A DNA stretch of 35,723 nucleotides from VGCC01 sp044375955 (GCA_044375955.1 JBILLS010000019.1:1-35723); one strand, 5' to 3'; shown: positions 16,169-23,811, numbered from the stretch's first letter. Program-made: numbers and translations. The notes: a model not told the origin generated them from the letters alone.

Positions 16169-16950
16169 ACGACGAGAGCACGACTTCGTTCGCCGATCTC
16201 TGTCGAATCCTCGTCATCATCCCCACATATAACGAGCGCGCTGCACTTCCAGCGATCCTCGACCGCGTCCGAGCGTCGGTACCCGAGGCGGACATCCTGA
16301 TCGCGGACGACAACTCACCCGATGGCACCGGACAGATCGCCGACGAGTGGGCTGCGCGAGACGAACATGTGCACGTCATGCATCGATTGGGGAAGGAAGG
16401 GCTCGGCACCGCGTACCTGGCGGGATTCGCGTGGGGTTTGCAGAACGGGTACGACGTTGTCGTGGAGATGGACGCGGACGGATCACACCAACCGGAGCAA
16501 CTGCCACGACTCCTTGCGGCGCTGCGCCAGTGTGATCTTGTTCTGGGTTCGCGATGGATCACCGGGGGAGCAACACAGAATTGGTCGCGTGGCCGTCAAG
16601 TGCTGTCCAAGGGTGGCAATCTCTACACCCGCATGATGCTCGGCGTTCCGATTCGTGACGCCACCGGCGGCTACCGGGCCTTCCGAGCGAGCACCCTGCG
16701 TGCGCTGGATCTGCACGAGGTCGCCTCCCAGGGCTACTGCTTCCAGGTCGACCTCGCGTGGCGTGCGGTGCAGCGTGGGATGCGCGTCCGCGAGGTTCCG
16801 ATCACGTTCGTCGAGCGCACGAGCGGTGCGAGCAAGATGAGTCGCAAGATCGTGGCCGAGGCGCTCTGGCGCGTGACCGTGTGGGGTGTTGATGCCCGGG
16901 TGACCCGGCTGCGGGAGCGGGCGATCACGCGACGAAGGCAGGGGTCGTGA
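16165..16950 (+). CDS. Polyprenol-phosphate mannosyltransferase (Ppm1/DPM1-like, GT2)
   Basis: A 261-residue GT-A glycosyltransferase. ILVIIPTYNERAALPAIL opens the nucleotide-sugar site, DILIADDNSPDGTGQIAD carries an acidic motif, VVEMDADGSHQPEQLPRLL the DXD metal site, and LVLGSRWITGG and RAVQRGMRVREVPITFVER are DPM1 signatures. It is expected to make polyprenyl-phosphate-mannose from GDP-mannose on the inner face of the membrane, the donor for lipoglycans and for protein mannosylation. It lacks the membrane domain, and Lnt, to which it is joined in some mycobacteria, is a separate gene just upstream with a four-base overlap. Substrate preference for mannose is inferred from family and context. 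Confidence 0.9.
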   Translation: MNDESTTSFADLCRILVIIPTYNERAALPAILDRVRASVPEADILIADDNSPDGTGQIADEWAARDEHVHVMHRLGKEGLGTAYLAGFAWGLQNGYDVVVEMDADGSHQPEQLPRLLAALRQCDLVLGSRWITGGATQNWSRGRQVLSKGGNLYTRMMLGVPIRDATGGYRAFRASTLRALDLHEVASQGYCFQVDLAWRAVQRGMRVREVPITFVERTSGASKMSRKIVAEALWRVTVWGVDARVTRLRERAITRRRQGS

Positions 16951-17366
16951 CCCTGCGCTGGAGGCTGCTCGTATTCGGCTATCCGTTGGCCGAGATCCTC
17001 GTTTTCTGGGGTGTGGCAGGCCTGATTGGTTGGGGCTGGGCTCTGCTGCTTCTCGTGATCGGGGTGGCCGCAGGCTGGGCTCTCGTGCGGAATGCGGGGG
17101 CCGAGGCTGCGCGGGGGAGGGGTGATCGGGCCCTCGTTCTCGGCGTGGCCGGGGTCCTGTTCATGGTTCCCGGCTTCCTGACCGACCTGGCCGCGCTGGT
17201 TCTCCTAGTGCCGCCGGTACATCGGGCCCTGGGCACACGACTACGCGCGTGGGTTCAGGGTTCACCCATCCGCATGGGTTTCGCCCAGGGGGACGTGGTC
17301 AGCGGTGAGGTGATCCGGCGACCGCCTACGCAGAGCGGGGGAGAACTCCCTGGCGCAGGAGGGTGA
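16947..17366 (+). CDS. fxsA: FxsA family membrane protein
   Basis: A 139-residue membrane protein with three or four hydrophobic segments (EILVFWGVAGLIGWGWALLLLVIGVAAGWAL and GVAGVLFMVPGFLTDLAALVLLVPPV). The motif GVLFMVPGFLTDLAALVLLVPP is the FxsA hallmark. In E. coli FxsA suppresses exclusion of phage T7 in F-carrying cells; the cellular role is not known. GTG 16947 overlaps the mannosyltransferase stop by four bases. The last 41 bases overlap the convergent rbpA gene, and the C-terminus (after about residue 110) is soluble. Confidence 0.88.
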   Translation: MTLRWRLLVFGYPLAEILVFWGVAGLIGWGWALLLLVIGVAAGWALVRNAGAEAARGRGDRALVLGVAGVLFMVPGFLTDLAALVLLVPPVHRALGTRLRAWVQGSPIRMGFAQGDVVSGEVIRRPPTQSGGELPGAGG

Positions 17367-17667
17367 GTCGCTCTTCGAGGAGTTCCTCGAGGTCTTCACG
17401 TGTGCGGCGTTCCATCAGCATGTCCCAGTGCGTGCGCTGGTGCTTTTCGGGAGCAGCCTCGGGCTTGACGACATCCGGGCTCGTAGCCTCGGCACCACAG
17501 CGACAGGTCCACGTGTAGGGGATTTCTTCGGCGTCCGTGGAGAAGGGGATGATGCTGACGTGACCGTCGGCGCATACGTAACGGACACCGCGTCGCTCGG
17601 CTGGAGCGACGTGCTCGTCCCGCTCGTAACTCAACGATCCCAATCGGCTTCCGCGCATCGATTCCAT
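17326..17667 (-). CDS. rbpA: RNA polymerase-binding protein RbpA
   Basis: A 113-residue transcription factor found only in actinobacteria. MRGSRLGSLSYERD is the N-terminal tail that reaches into the polymerase; Cys32, His36, Cys55 and Cys57 (YVCADGH and TCRCG) are candidate zinc ligands of the core domain; KHQRTHWDMLMERRTREDLEELLEERL is the basic linker and sigma-interacting domain. It stabilises the open complex with the principal sigma factor. The ATG at 17667 has the strongest ribosome-binding site of the window (AAGGAGG, six bases upstream). Its 3' end overlaps fxsA by 41 bases. No TANNNT element stands in front of it; TAGGGA near 17716 is the nearest. Confidence 0.95.
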   Translation of the reverse strand: MESMRGSRLGSLSYERDEHVAPAERRGVRYVCADGHVSIIPFSTDAEEIPYTWTCRCGAEATSPDVVKPEAAPEKHQRTHWDMLMERRTREDLEELLEERLTLLRQGVLPRSA

Positions 17668-17713
17668 GTCTGCCTCCTTGGGGATGGGACGCAGCTCGGC
17701 CGCCCAGGGTTCC

Positions 17714-18745
17714 CTAGGTTCGTCCGGTTACCGGATTGCGCAGGACGGCCTGGGCAAGTTCTTCACGGATCTCGTCGAGATACACGCCAGTGGTGGCCAG
17801 GCTCGCATGACCCAGGAGTCGCTGGACGACGGACACATCCGCAGCGCCGCTGGACAGGGCAAGGGTCGCCATCGTGTGGCGCAGCGCGTGCGGGGTTGCC
17901 CGCCTGCGAACCTGGGCGGGGAGGAGTGCACACGTGCGCGCGACGAGATTCTGTACGTCGCGCGGGGTGATCCGCCGGCCGCGAAAGGTGACGAAGAGAG
18001 CCCGTTCCGAATCCTCCTGACGTAGAGGGGGATCGGCGTGCCACGGCACGGGACGGTGGTCGGCCTCGTACCGGTTCAGCAGATCCGCGGTGCTGGGGGA
18101 CAACGGAACATCGCGCGCCTTGCCACCTTTGCCATGGCGGATGCGCAACCAGGTGACGCCGTCGCGGACGTCGATGTCCGAACGATCCATCGCGCACAGT
18201 TCACTGACCCGCGGCCCGGTCTCTAGGAGGATGCGCAGGATGACCTCGTCGCGTGCCGACAGGCGATGATCCGCTCGAGCGGTCGGTGGATCCTGGGGTA
18301 CCTCGACGAGGGCTCGGGCCGAGTCCAGGGGGAGGGCCGTGCGGGCCCCGGCCGCCCGATCCCGGGCCTTCGGTCGGGCGCTCGTGTCCGGCATGGGGTT
18401 GCGCTGGATGAAGGCCTCGCGCTCCGCGAAGGTGAACAGCCGGGAGATGGACTGCCGGAACCGGGCGGCGATCCCGGTGCCCTTCGTGTCGGTCCGCGGG
18501 ACGGCGTATCGGCGGTCGGGCTCATGCCGGAAAGCGACGACGATGTCGTCGATGTCTGCACCCGTCAGGTCGTCGAGGATGGTGTCCGCGCCCGCCAGCC
18601 GGATGAAATCGTCCAGGTCCCGACGGTAGGTTCGGGCCGTCGTCTCCGCCAGGGAACCGGCCGCCAGGCGGCGCTCCACATCGCGGAAGTAGCTCTGGAC
18701 AGCCTCGGCCACGGTGAGGCGCCGCAGCGTCGGGGGGGCCACCAT
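17714..18745 (-). CDS. Tyrosine recombinase, XerC/XerD-like
   Basis: A 343-residue site-specific recombinase. Residues 10-120 form the SAM-like core-binding domain (TVAEAVQSYFRDV through AFIQRNP); residues 150-343 are the catalytic domain with all six active residues: Arg179 (GPRVSEL), Lys209 (GKGGKARDVPL), His286 and Arg289 (PHALRHT), His313 (LLGHAS) and Tyr322 (TTGVYLD). It is about 40 residues longer than ordinary XerC/XerD. The ATG at 18745 has a -10 TATTAT exactly six bases upstream and no ribosome-binding site, suggesting a leaderless mRNA. A 28-bp palindrome of dif format lies in its promoter. No phage or transposon genes are nearby, so a chromosomal role is more likely than an integrase. 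Confidence 0.92.
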   Translation of the reverse strand: MVAPPTLRRLTVAEAVQSYFRDVERRLAAGSLAETTARTYRRDLDDFIRLAGADTILDDLTGADIDDIVVAFRHEPDRRYAVPRTDTKGTGIAARFRQSISRLFTFAEREAFIQRNPMPDTSARPKARDRAAGARTALPLDSARALVEVPQDPPTARADHRLSARDEVILRILLETGPRVSELCAMDRSDIDVRDGVTWLRIRHGKGGKARDVPLSPSTADLLNRYEADHRPVPWHADPPLRQEDSERALFVTFRGRRITPRDVQNLVARTCALLPAQVRRRATPHALRHTMATLALSSGAADVSVVQRLLGHASLATTGVYLDEIREELAQAVLRNPVTGRT

Positions 18746-18751
18746 GGCCGC

Positions 18752-18757
18752 ATAATA
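18752..18757 (-). promoter_or_regulatory. Predicted -10 element of a leaderless recombinase transcript
   Basis: On the minus strand TATTAT is followed by six bases (GCGGCC) and the ATG at 18745. It abuts the dif-like palindrome, which would cover the spacer and -35 region. Confidence 0.55.
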
Positions 18758-18784
18758 TTACGTAGTTGACCAATACTACGCAAT
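18757..18784. other. 28-bp imperfect palindrome with dif-like 11-6-11 layout
   Basis: Left arm ATTACGTAGTT, centre GACCAA, right arm TACTACGCAAT. The right arm read on the other strand is ATTGCGTAGTA, identical to the left arm at nine of eleven positions. Eleven-base arms around a six-base centre is the format of Xer recombination sites (dif). The surrounding 34 bases (18751-18784) are 32% GC in an otherwise GC-rich window. It lies in the 49-base gap between gcvP and the recombinase gene, starting 12 bases before that gene. Alternatives are an operator for a dimeric regulator or for the recombinase itself. The inner bases differ from the usual dif centre (TAA...TTA), so it would be an unconventional site. 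Confidence 0.5.
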
Positions 18785-18794
18785 GACACTCCGG

Positions 18795-21626
18795 CTACGT
18801 ACTGGCCAGTTCCTCCGGCCTGGGGCACGAGCACACCAGGTTCCGATCCCCGAAGGCACCGTCGATCCGGCGCACCGGCGGCCAGTACTTGTCCGCGGGC
18901 GCCACACCCTGCGGAAATGCCGCCTCCGAGGCGCTGTACGGATGTGTCCAGGCACCCACGACGCTGGCGGCCGTATGCGGGGCGTGGACCAGGGGATTGT
19001 CGTCAGCGGGCCACTCCCCGGACTCGACCCGGGCGATCTCGGCTCGGATGGCGATCATCGCCTCGCAGAACCGGTCGAGCTCTGCCCGGTCCTCGCTCTC
19101 GGTGGGCTCCACCATCAAGGTTCCGGCCACCGGGAAGCTCATGGTCGGCGCGTGGAACCCGTAGTCGATCAGCCGTTTGGCGATGTCGTCGACCGAGATT
19201 CCGGACCGGGCCGTAATGGGCCGGATGTCCAGGATGCACTCGTGGGCCACCAGGCCACGGTCACCGGAATACAGGATCGGGTAGTGGTCCCGGAGACGGT
19301 GGGCGATGTAGTTCGCGTTCAAGATCGCGACGGTGGTCGCCCGTGTCAGCCCCGCTCCCCCCATGAGCGCGATATACGCGTAGGGAATCGGCAGGATGCC
19401 GGCGCTCCCCCACGGCGCCCCGCTGACCGGACCGACCCCGCCGTCGGCGTGTCCGCGCCCGATCGGACCCGCCTCCGGAACCAGGGGATGCCCGGGAAGG
19501 AAGGGTGCGAGGTGCTCACGCACACCGACCGGACCAACACCCGGTCCCCCACCACCATGCGGAATACAGAAGGTCTTGTGCAGGTTCAAGTGCGAGACAT
19601 CCGCACCGAACTTGCCGGGCTTCGCCAATCCGACGAGAGCGTTGAGGTTTGCACCGTCGACGTAGACCTGTCCACCGGCCGCGTGTACCCGCGCACAGAT
19701 GTCCGCGACAGCCTCCTCGAAGACGCCGTGCGTCGACGGGTAGGTGATCATGAGCGCGGCAAGCCGGTCGGCGTTCGCATCGATCTTGGCTTGAAGGTCA
19801 TCGACATCGACGTTGCCGCGATCATCACACTGCACGACCACGACACTCATCCCCACCATGACCGCGCTCGCGGCGTTAGTTCCGTGCGCGCTGCTCGGGA
19901 TCAGGCAGACGTCGCGCCGATCATCACCCCGCGACCTGTGGTACGCGCGGATCGCGAGAAGGCCGGCGAATTCGCCCTGCGATCCCGCATTCGGTTGGAG
20001 TGAGATCGCGTCGTAGCCCGTGACCTCGCACAACCATGCCTCAAGATCCCGGATGAGTGCTCGATATCCGGCGGAGTCTTCCGCCGGTGCGAAGGGGTGG
20101 ATCTGGGCGAACTCCGCCCAGGTCACAGGTTCCATTTCGGTGGCCGCGTTCAACTTCATCGTGCACGATCCCAACGGAATCATCGAGCGATCGAGTGCCA
20201 CATCACGATCCGCCAGTCGCCGGATGTAGCGAAGCATCGACGTCTCGCTCCGGTGCTGATGGAACACCGGATGTGTCAGGAAAGGCGACGTGCGGCGCAA
20301 GGATCCGGGTACGGCTGTTGACTCCGAGGCCTCAATCTGGGTGCCGAACACCTCCGCGACCATCGCGATCTGCTCGGGAGTCGTGGTCTCGTCGAGACTG
20401 ATGCCCAGGGTGTCCTCGTCGACGAGTCGCAGAGTGATGCCTCGCTCGCGGCACGCCTCCCACAGCACGCGGCCGCGGCCCGGGGTGCGGACCTGGATCG
20501 TGTCGAAGTAGTCCTCGTGCACGAGGGGGTACCCCGCACGTACGAGGGCATCGCCGAGGGACCGCGCACGTTGCGCAGTCCCCCGCGCGATGTCCGTCAG
20601 GCCCTCGGGGCCGTGGTAGACGGCGTACATGCTCGCCATGACGGCGAGGAGCACCTGCGCGGTGCAGATGTTGCTGGTGGCCTTCTCCCGGCGGATGTGC
20701 TGCTCACGGGTCTGCAGCGCAAGCCGGTATGCGGGTGCCCCGTCGGCATCGACGCTCACGCCGACGAGTCGGCCGGGCAGGCTTCGCTCCAACCCGGCCC
20801 TGACGGCGATGAACCCGGCATGGGGCCCGCCGAACCCCATGGGTACCCCGAGACGCTGAGCGGACCCCACCACGATGTCTGCCCCCCACTCCCCCGGCGG
20901 GGTGAGCAGGGTCAGCGCCAGGAGATCCGTGGTCACGATCGCCAGTGCCCCCTGTGCGTGGGCCCGCTCGATGTCCGGTCGGATGTCCCGGATGCGCCCG
21001 GAACTCCCCGGGAATCCCAGGATCACCCCTGCGTACTCCCCCGCGGGCCACTCCCCCACCAGGTCGGCCACGACGATCTCGACCCCGATCGGCTCCGCTC
21101 GGGTGGCCAGGACCGCCAGGGTCTGCGGATGGGTGTCCGCATCGACCAAGAGCCGCTCCCGGCCCGTGGAGCGCACCGCCAGGGCCATGGCCTCCGCTAC
21201 CGCGGTCGGCTCGTCGAGCAGGCTCGAACCGGCGATGGGGAGGGCCACGAGGTCTTCGACCAGGGTCTGGAAGTTCAGGAGGGCTTCCAGGCGCCCCTGC
21301 GAGATCTCCGGCTGATACGGGGTGTAGGCCGTGTACCAGGCGGGGTTCTCCAGCACCGTGCGTCGGATGACGGCCGGCGTGTGGCACCCGTGATACCCCA
21401 GACCGATCATCGGCACGGTGATCCGGTTCGCAGCGGCAAGCTCGCGCAGACGTGCGCTGACCTGTGGCTCGGACATCGGTGCAGGCAGGTCGAGCCCCTC
21501 GGTCCAGGCGATGACGTTGGGGACGACAGCGGCGATGAGTGCGTCCACATCCGCATAACCGAGTTCCTGTGCCATGGCGGCAACGTCCGCGTCGCGCGGA
21601 CCGATGTGACGACCGACGAATTCCAT
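18795..21626 (-). CDS. gcvP: Glycine dehydrogenase (decarboxylating), P-protein of the glycine cleavage system
   Basis: A 943-residue single-chain P-protein with both halves of the duplicated PLP-enzyme fold. The N-terminus MEFVGRHIGPRDADVAAMA is characteristic; the PLP lysine lies in NLHKTFCIPHGGGGPG in the second half. The enzyme decarboxylates glycine and passes the aminomethyl group to the lipoyl arm of GcvH (24299-24682). ATG 21626 is preferred over an in-frame GTG at 21632 because GAGAGG lies five bases before it. A tandem glycine riboswitch precedes it (21659-21838). gcvT is not in the window. The gene ends 49 bases before the recombinase start. Confidence 0.97.
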   Translation of the reverse strand: MEFVGRHIGPRDADVAAMAQELGYADVDALIAAVVPNVIAWTEGLDLPAPMSEPQVSARLRELAAANRITVPMIGLGYHGCHTPAVIRRTVLENPAWYTAYTPYQPEISQGRLEALLNFQTLVEDLVALPIAGSSLLDEPTAVAEAMALAVRSTGRERLLVDADTHPQTLAVLATRAEPIGVEIVVADLVGEWPAGEYAGVILGFPGSSGRIRDIRPDIERAHAQGALAIVTTDLLALTLLTPPGEWGADIVVGSAQRLGVPMGFGGPHAGFIAVRAGLERSLPGRLVGVSVDADGAPAYRLALQTREQHIRREKATSNICTAQVLLAVMASMYAVYHGPEGLTDIARGTAQRARSLGDALVRAGYPLVHEDYFDTIQVRTPGRGRVLWEACRERGITLRLVDEDTLGISLDETTTPEQIAMVAEVFGTQIEASESTAVPGSLRRTSPFLTHPVFHQHRSETSMLRYIRRLADRDVALDRSMIPLGSCTMKLNAATEMEPVTWAEFAQIHPFAPAEDSAGYRALIRDLEAWLCEVTGYDAISLQPNAGSQGEFAGLLAIRAYHRSRGDDRRDVCLIPSSAHGTNAASAVMVGMSVVVVQCDDRGNVDVDDLQAKIDANADRLAALMITYPSTHGVFEEAVADICARVHAAGGQVYVDGANLNALVGLAKPGKFGADVSHLNLHKTFCIPHGGGGPGVGPVGVREHLAPFLPGHPLVPEAGPIGRGHADGGVGPVSGAPWGSAGILPIPYAYIALMGGAGLTRATTVAILNANYIAHRLRDHYPILYSGDRGLVAHECILDIRPITARSGISVDDIAKRLIDYGFHAPTMSFPVAGTLMVEPTESEDRAELDRFCEAMIAIRAEIARVESGEWPADDNPLVHAPHTAASVVGAWTHPYSASEAAFPQGVAPADKYWPPVRRIDGAFGDRNLVCSCPRPEELAST

Positions 21627-21630
21627 ATTC

Positions 21631-21640
21631 ACCTCTCAGG
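21631..21640 (-). promoter_or_regulatory. gcvP ribosome-binding region complementary to the riboswitch core
   Basis: The mRNA reads CCUGAGAGGU here, ending four bases before the gcvP ATG. It is perfectly complementary over ten bases to ACCUCUCAGG in aptamer 1 (21774-21783) and over eight bases to CUCUCAGG in aptamer 2 (21684-21691). Pairing would hide the ribosome-binding site when the aptamers are not folded around glycine. Confidence 0.6.
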
Positions 21641-21658
21641 CAGGGGCCAACCACTCCC

Positions 21659-21838
21659 CCTCTGTTGCCCGCGCCACGCGCGACCTGAGAGTTTCACCGC
21701 GTTAGCGGCTTTCCCCGTCGGTGGAGACCGAAGTCTCGCCTTCCAGAGGTGCCTTACCCGGACGGTCCCTGTGCCTGAGAGGTTGTCGGGGAGATTGCTC
21801 CTTCGGCGACTGCTGGTGCAGTTCTCTCCCGCCCGGGT
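21659..21838 (-). ncRNA. Tandem glycine riboswitch
   Basis: Two consecutive glycine aptamers lie in the gcvP leader. Aptamer 1 spans 21756-21838: its outer stem is ACCCGG with CCGGGU, and it contains GCGGGAGAG, GCCGAAGGAGCAA and CUCUCAGGCACAGGGACCG. Aptamer 2 spans 21659-21750: outer stem CCUCUG with CAGAGG, with CACCGACGGGGAAAGCC and GGUGAAACUCUCAGGU. Both carry the conserved core of the class. The usual action is to turn on glycine cleavage when glycine is plentiful. No intrinsic terminator is seen after aptamer 2, so control is probably at translation, through the complementarity with the ribosome-binding region at 21631-21640. Confidence 0.93.
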
Positions 21839-21853
21839 TCAAGCAGCGTCCCG

Positions 21854-21859
21854 AGCCTA
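21854..21859 (-). promoter_or_regulatory. Predicted -10 element of the gcvP riboswitch transcript
   Basis: TAGGCT on the minus strand, 15 bases upstream of the first aptamer stem; transcription would start near 21847. It lies just after the MerR gene stop, so gcvP can be transcribed separately from the genes upstream. Confidence 0.55.
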
Positions 21860-21870
21860 GCCGAGTTGGG

Positions 21871-22437
21871 TCAGACCGCAGCCCGGCTCGCCCGCCGGCG
21901 CGCCAACTCGTCGGTGACCGACACGGGAAGCACCGGTTCACCCGCGGGATCCTCGGCCGGCAGCGTTGCGAGAGTTCCCTCCACCTCGCGCCACACCGAT
22001 CCCACGGCGATACCGAACACACCCTGACCCCCGCGCACCAGATCGATCACCTCGTCCGCGCTTCGACACTCGTACACACTGGCGCCGTCACTCATGAGGG
22101 TCAGGCTGGCAAGGTCGCTGCCCTCGCGCTCCGCGAGATGGGCGATCGCCGCCCGGATGTTCGGCAGGGACACCCCTGTATCGATGAGTCGCTTCACGAT
22201 GCGCAACGTGAGCACGTCGCGGAAGCTGTAGAGGCGCTGGGAGCCGGACCCCGAAGCCCCGCGCACCGTCGGTTCCACAAGTCCTGTGCGCGCCCAGTAG
22301 TCGAGTTGTCGGTAGGTGATTCCCGCAGCGGCACAGGCCACCGGGCCTCGATAGCCGACGTGATCGGGTATCGGGCGAAGACTGCCCGCGTCGAACAGAC
22401 TCTCCTGGCCATCGCGCCGTGCGATTCCCTCGGACAT
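21871..22437 (-). CDS. MerR-family regulator, Rv1830-like
   Basis: A 188-residue regulator. VGYRGPVACAAAGITYRQLDYWARTGLV is the MerR DNA-binding helix-turn-helix and GSGSQRLYSFRDVLTLRIVKRLIDTGVSL the wing and start of the dimerisation helix; GGQGVFGIAV is a feature of the mycobacterial Rv1830 (ResR/McdR) group, which affects growth and division. Position between the bifunctional nuclease and gcvP is the same as in M. tuberculosis. No cysteine-rich effector site is present. ATG 22437 has GGGAGG upstream, and a -10 TACCGT at 22465-22470 gives it its own promoter. Targets are not known from the sequence. Confidence 0.88.
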   Translation of the reverse strand: MSEGIARRDGQESLFDAGSLRPIPDHVGYRGPVACAAAGITYRQLDYWARTGLVEPTVRGASGSGSQRLYSFRDVLTLRIVKRLIDTGVSLPNIRAAIAHLAEREGSDLASLTLMSDGASVYECRSADEVIDLVRGGQGVFGIAVGSVWREVEGTLATLPAEDPAGEPVLPVSVTDELARRRASRAAV

Positions 22438-22464
22438 CTGACCGCCTCCCGTGGTCGGCTCCCC

Positions 22465-22470
22465 ACGGTA
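22465..22470 (-). promoter_or_regulatory. Predicted -10 element for the MerR gene
   Basis: TACCGT on the minus strand, giving a leader of about 20 bases that contains the ribosome-binding site GGGAGG. Confidence 0.45.
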
Positions 22471-22579
22471 CTCGCCTGGTCACGCGGGGAAGTGGAGAGG
22501 AATCTACGAACTCCACATCCACGGAATCAGGCGCGACACGCACCCCCACCGGGGCAAAGTCTCAACGTCTGCTGGAGCC

Positions 22580-23059
22580 TCAGGTGCCTGCTGTGCCGAA
22601 GTCCTCGGGCGTCACCTGATCGAGGAACTCCCGGAATTTCTCCACCTGGTCCTCCTCGGGAGCCTCGTCGGCAATCTCGATGCCAGCCTGCTCGAGCACG
22701 GCGGCCGCACCCACGATCGGTGCCTCGGAGCGGAGGGCCAGCGCGATGGCGTCGGAGGGTCGGGCGCTCACCTCGATCCCGGACGACAGCACGATCGTGG
22801 CGTAGAAGACACCGTCACTGAGGTCGGTGATCCGGACCTCGCGCACATGGGTCCCGAGCGCTTCGAGGAGGTCCTTCATGAGGTCGTGCGTCATGGGCCG
22901 CGGGGGCACCACCCCTTGGTGGGCATAGGCGATCGCCGTGGCTTCCGCTGCCCCGACCCAGATGGGCAGGTACCGCACGCCCTCCGACTCCCGGAGAAGC
23001 ACTATGGGGGTGTTGGAGGGCATCTCCATGCGCACGCCCACCACGTCCATCGGGATCAT
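22580..23059 (-). CDS. Bifunctional nuclease family protein (DUF151)
   Basis: A 159-residue protein of the bifunctional DNase/RNase family, related to Rv1829 by sequence and place. LPIWVGAAEATAIAYAHQG, RPMTHDLMKDLLEALG, ITDLSDGVFYATIVL and SARPSDAIALALRSEAPI cover the whole domain; the C-terminal acidic tail (EEDQVEKFREFLDQV) is typical. Nuclease activity is known for some members only, and the biological role is unclear. The ATG at 23059 has a -10 TACGCT exactly six bases upstream and no ribosome-binding site. It lies between ftsR and the MerR gene with a gap of 142 bases to the latter in which only the MerR promoter is seen. Confidence 0.9.
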   Translation of the reverse strand: MIPMDVVGVRMEMPSNTPIVLLRESEGVRYLPIWVGAAEATAIAYAHQGVVPPRPMTHDLMKDLLEALGTHVREVRITDLSDGVFYATIVLSSGIEVSARPSDAIALALRSEAPIVGAAAVLEQAGIEIADEAPEEDQVEKFREFLDQVTPEDFGTAGT

Positions 23060-23065
23060 GCGACC

Positions 23066-23071
23066 AGCGTA
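23066..23071 (-). promoter_or_regulatory. Predicted -10 element of a leaderless bifunctional-nuclease transcript
   Basis: On the minus strand TACGCT is followed by six bases (GGTCGC) and the ATG at 23059. Confidence 0.55.
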
Positions 23072-23114
23072 CGGCGCTCCCGCACGGGACGCAGTCGTGT
23101 TCGTGCAGAGCGAA

Positions 23115-23807
23115 TCAGGCTCGACCGGCGCGCACCATCTCCGCCCTCAGCAGGGCGGCATGTAGTTGGACGACGAGCGCGGCGATCTCACGCACCGCCT
23201 CCTGGGCGCGGGCGCGACCGTCACGATCGCGCGTGTAGGGGGTGACCATCTGCTCGATCAGTCCGGCCTCGCGATCCGTGACCACCCGGAAGCTGCGTAG
23301 GTGCCGCGACTCCATGCCATACGAACGCAGTCTCGAGGCGATGGTGCAGATCGCAAGTGCCTCCTCGTCATAGTGACCGGCGGAGTTACGCCAGACGAGT
23401 CCGATCGACTCGAGTTCGTCGATCGCAGATTCCTCGATTGCGCCCTGTTCGGCGAGTTCCGCACGATTGAGGCGTACCCGACCACTCCCCGGACGGAAGT
23501 CCTGCGGTGCGATCCCGCCGATATCGCGACCAGCGCCCTCAACCGATCCTTCGAGATTCTCGCGAATAACCTTCAATGGCAGGTACTGATCCCGCTGCAT
23601 GGTGAGCACTGATCGCAGTCGAGCGACATCATCCGCGGAGAACCGTCGATAACCCGAGGGCGTACGTGCCGGGGTCACCAGCCCTTCGGTCTCCAGGAAT
23701 CGGATTTTGCTGATCGACACATCGGGGAACTCCTTCTTCAGGATTCCCAGTACCTCGCCGATACTCAGCGTTGTCGAGGCGCTCTCACGCCGTTGTGCAC
23801 CAGGCAT
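23115..23807 (-). CDS. ftsR: MerR-family regulator FtsR
   Basis: A 230-residue regulator matching FtsR (Rv1828 in M. tuberculosis), described as an activator of ftsZ in corynebacteria. The N-terminal LSIGEVLGILKKEFPDVSISKIRFLETEGLVTP and SGYRRFSADDVARL form the winged helix; LTMQRDQYLPLKVIRENLEG follows as in the family. A C-terminal helical domain (residues 120-225) contains YGMESRHLRSFRVVTDREAGLIEQ. The ATG at 23807 lies four bases after the garA-like stop and has AGGGTGAG upstream. Conserved order gcvH-garA-ftsR supports the call. Confidence 0.92.
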   Translation of the reverse strand: MPGAQRRESASTTLSIGEVLGILKKEFPDVSISKIRFLETEGLVTPARTPSGYRRFSADDVARLRSVLTMQRDQYLPLKVIRENLEGSVEGAGRDIGGIAPQDFRPGSGRVRLNRAELAEQGAIEESAIDELESIGLVWRNSAGHYDEEALAICTIASRLRSYGMESRHLRSFRVVTDREAGLIEQMVTPYTRDRDGRARAQEAVREIAALVVQLHAALLRAEMVRAGRA

Positions 23808-23811
23808 GCAC

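Noticed and set aside
17668..17735. TAGGGA upstream of rbpA as a leaderless -10
   Set aside because: The sixth base is not T, it is far from the start codon, and rbpA has an excellent ribosome-binding site; a normal promoter may exist but is not clear.
17714..18745. Prophage or integrative element integrase
   Set aside because: No phage, relaxase, excisionase or tRNA attachment site is near, and the flanking genes are core actinobacterial genes on both sides.
18757..18784. Palindrome as an intrinsic terminator for gcvP
   Set aside because: The inner stem is only six pairs around an eight-base loop and no run of T follows on the minus strand; the base composition and the place in the recombinase promoter fit a binding site better.
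18752..18784. PafBC-type damage-inducible promoter in front of the recombinase
   Set aside because: The motif TTGTCRGTG about eight bases before the -10 is not matched; TTGGTCAAC is present at a slightly different spacing and agrees only in the first three bases.
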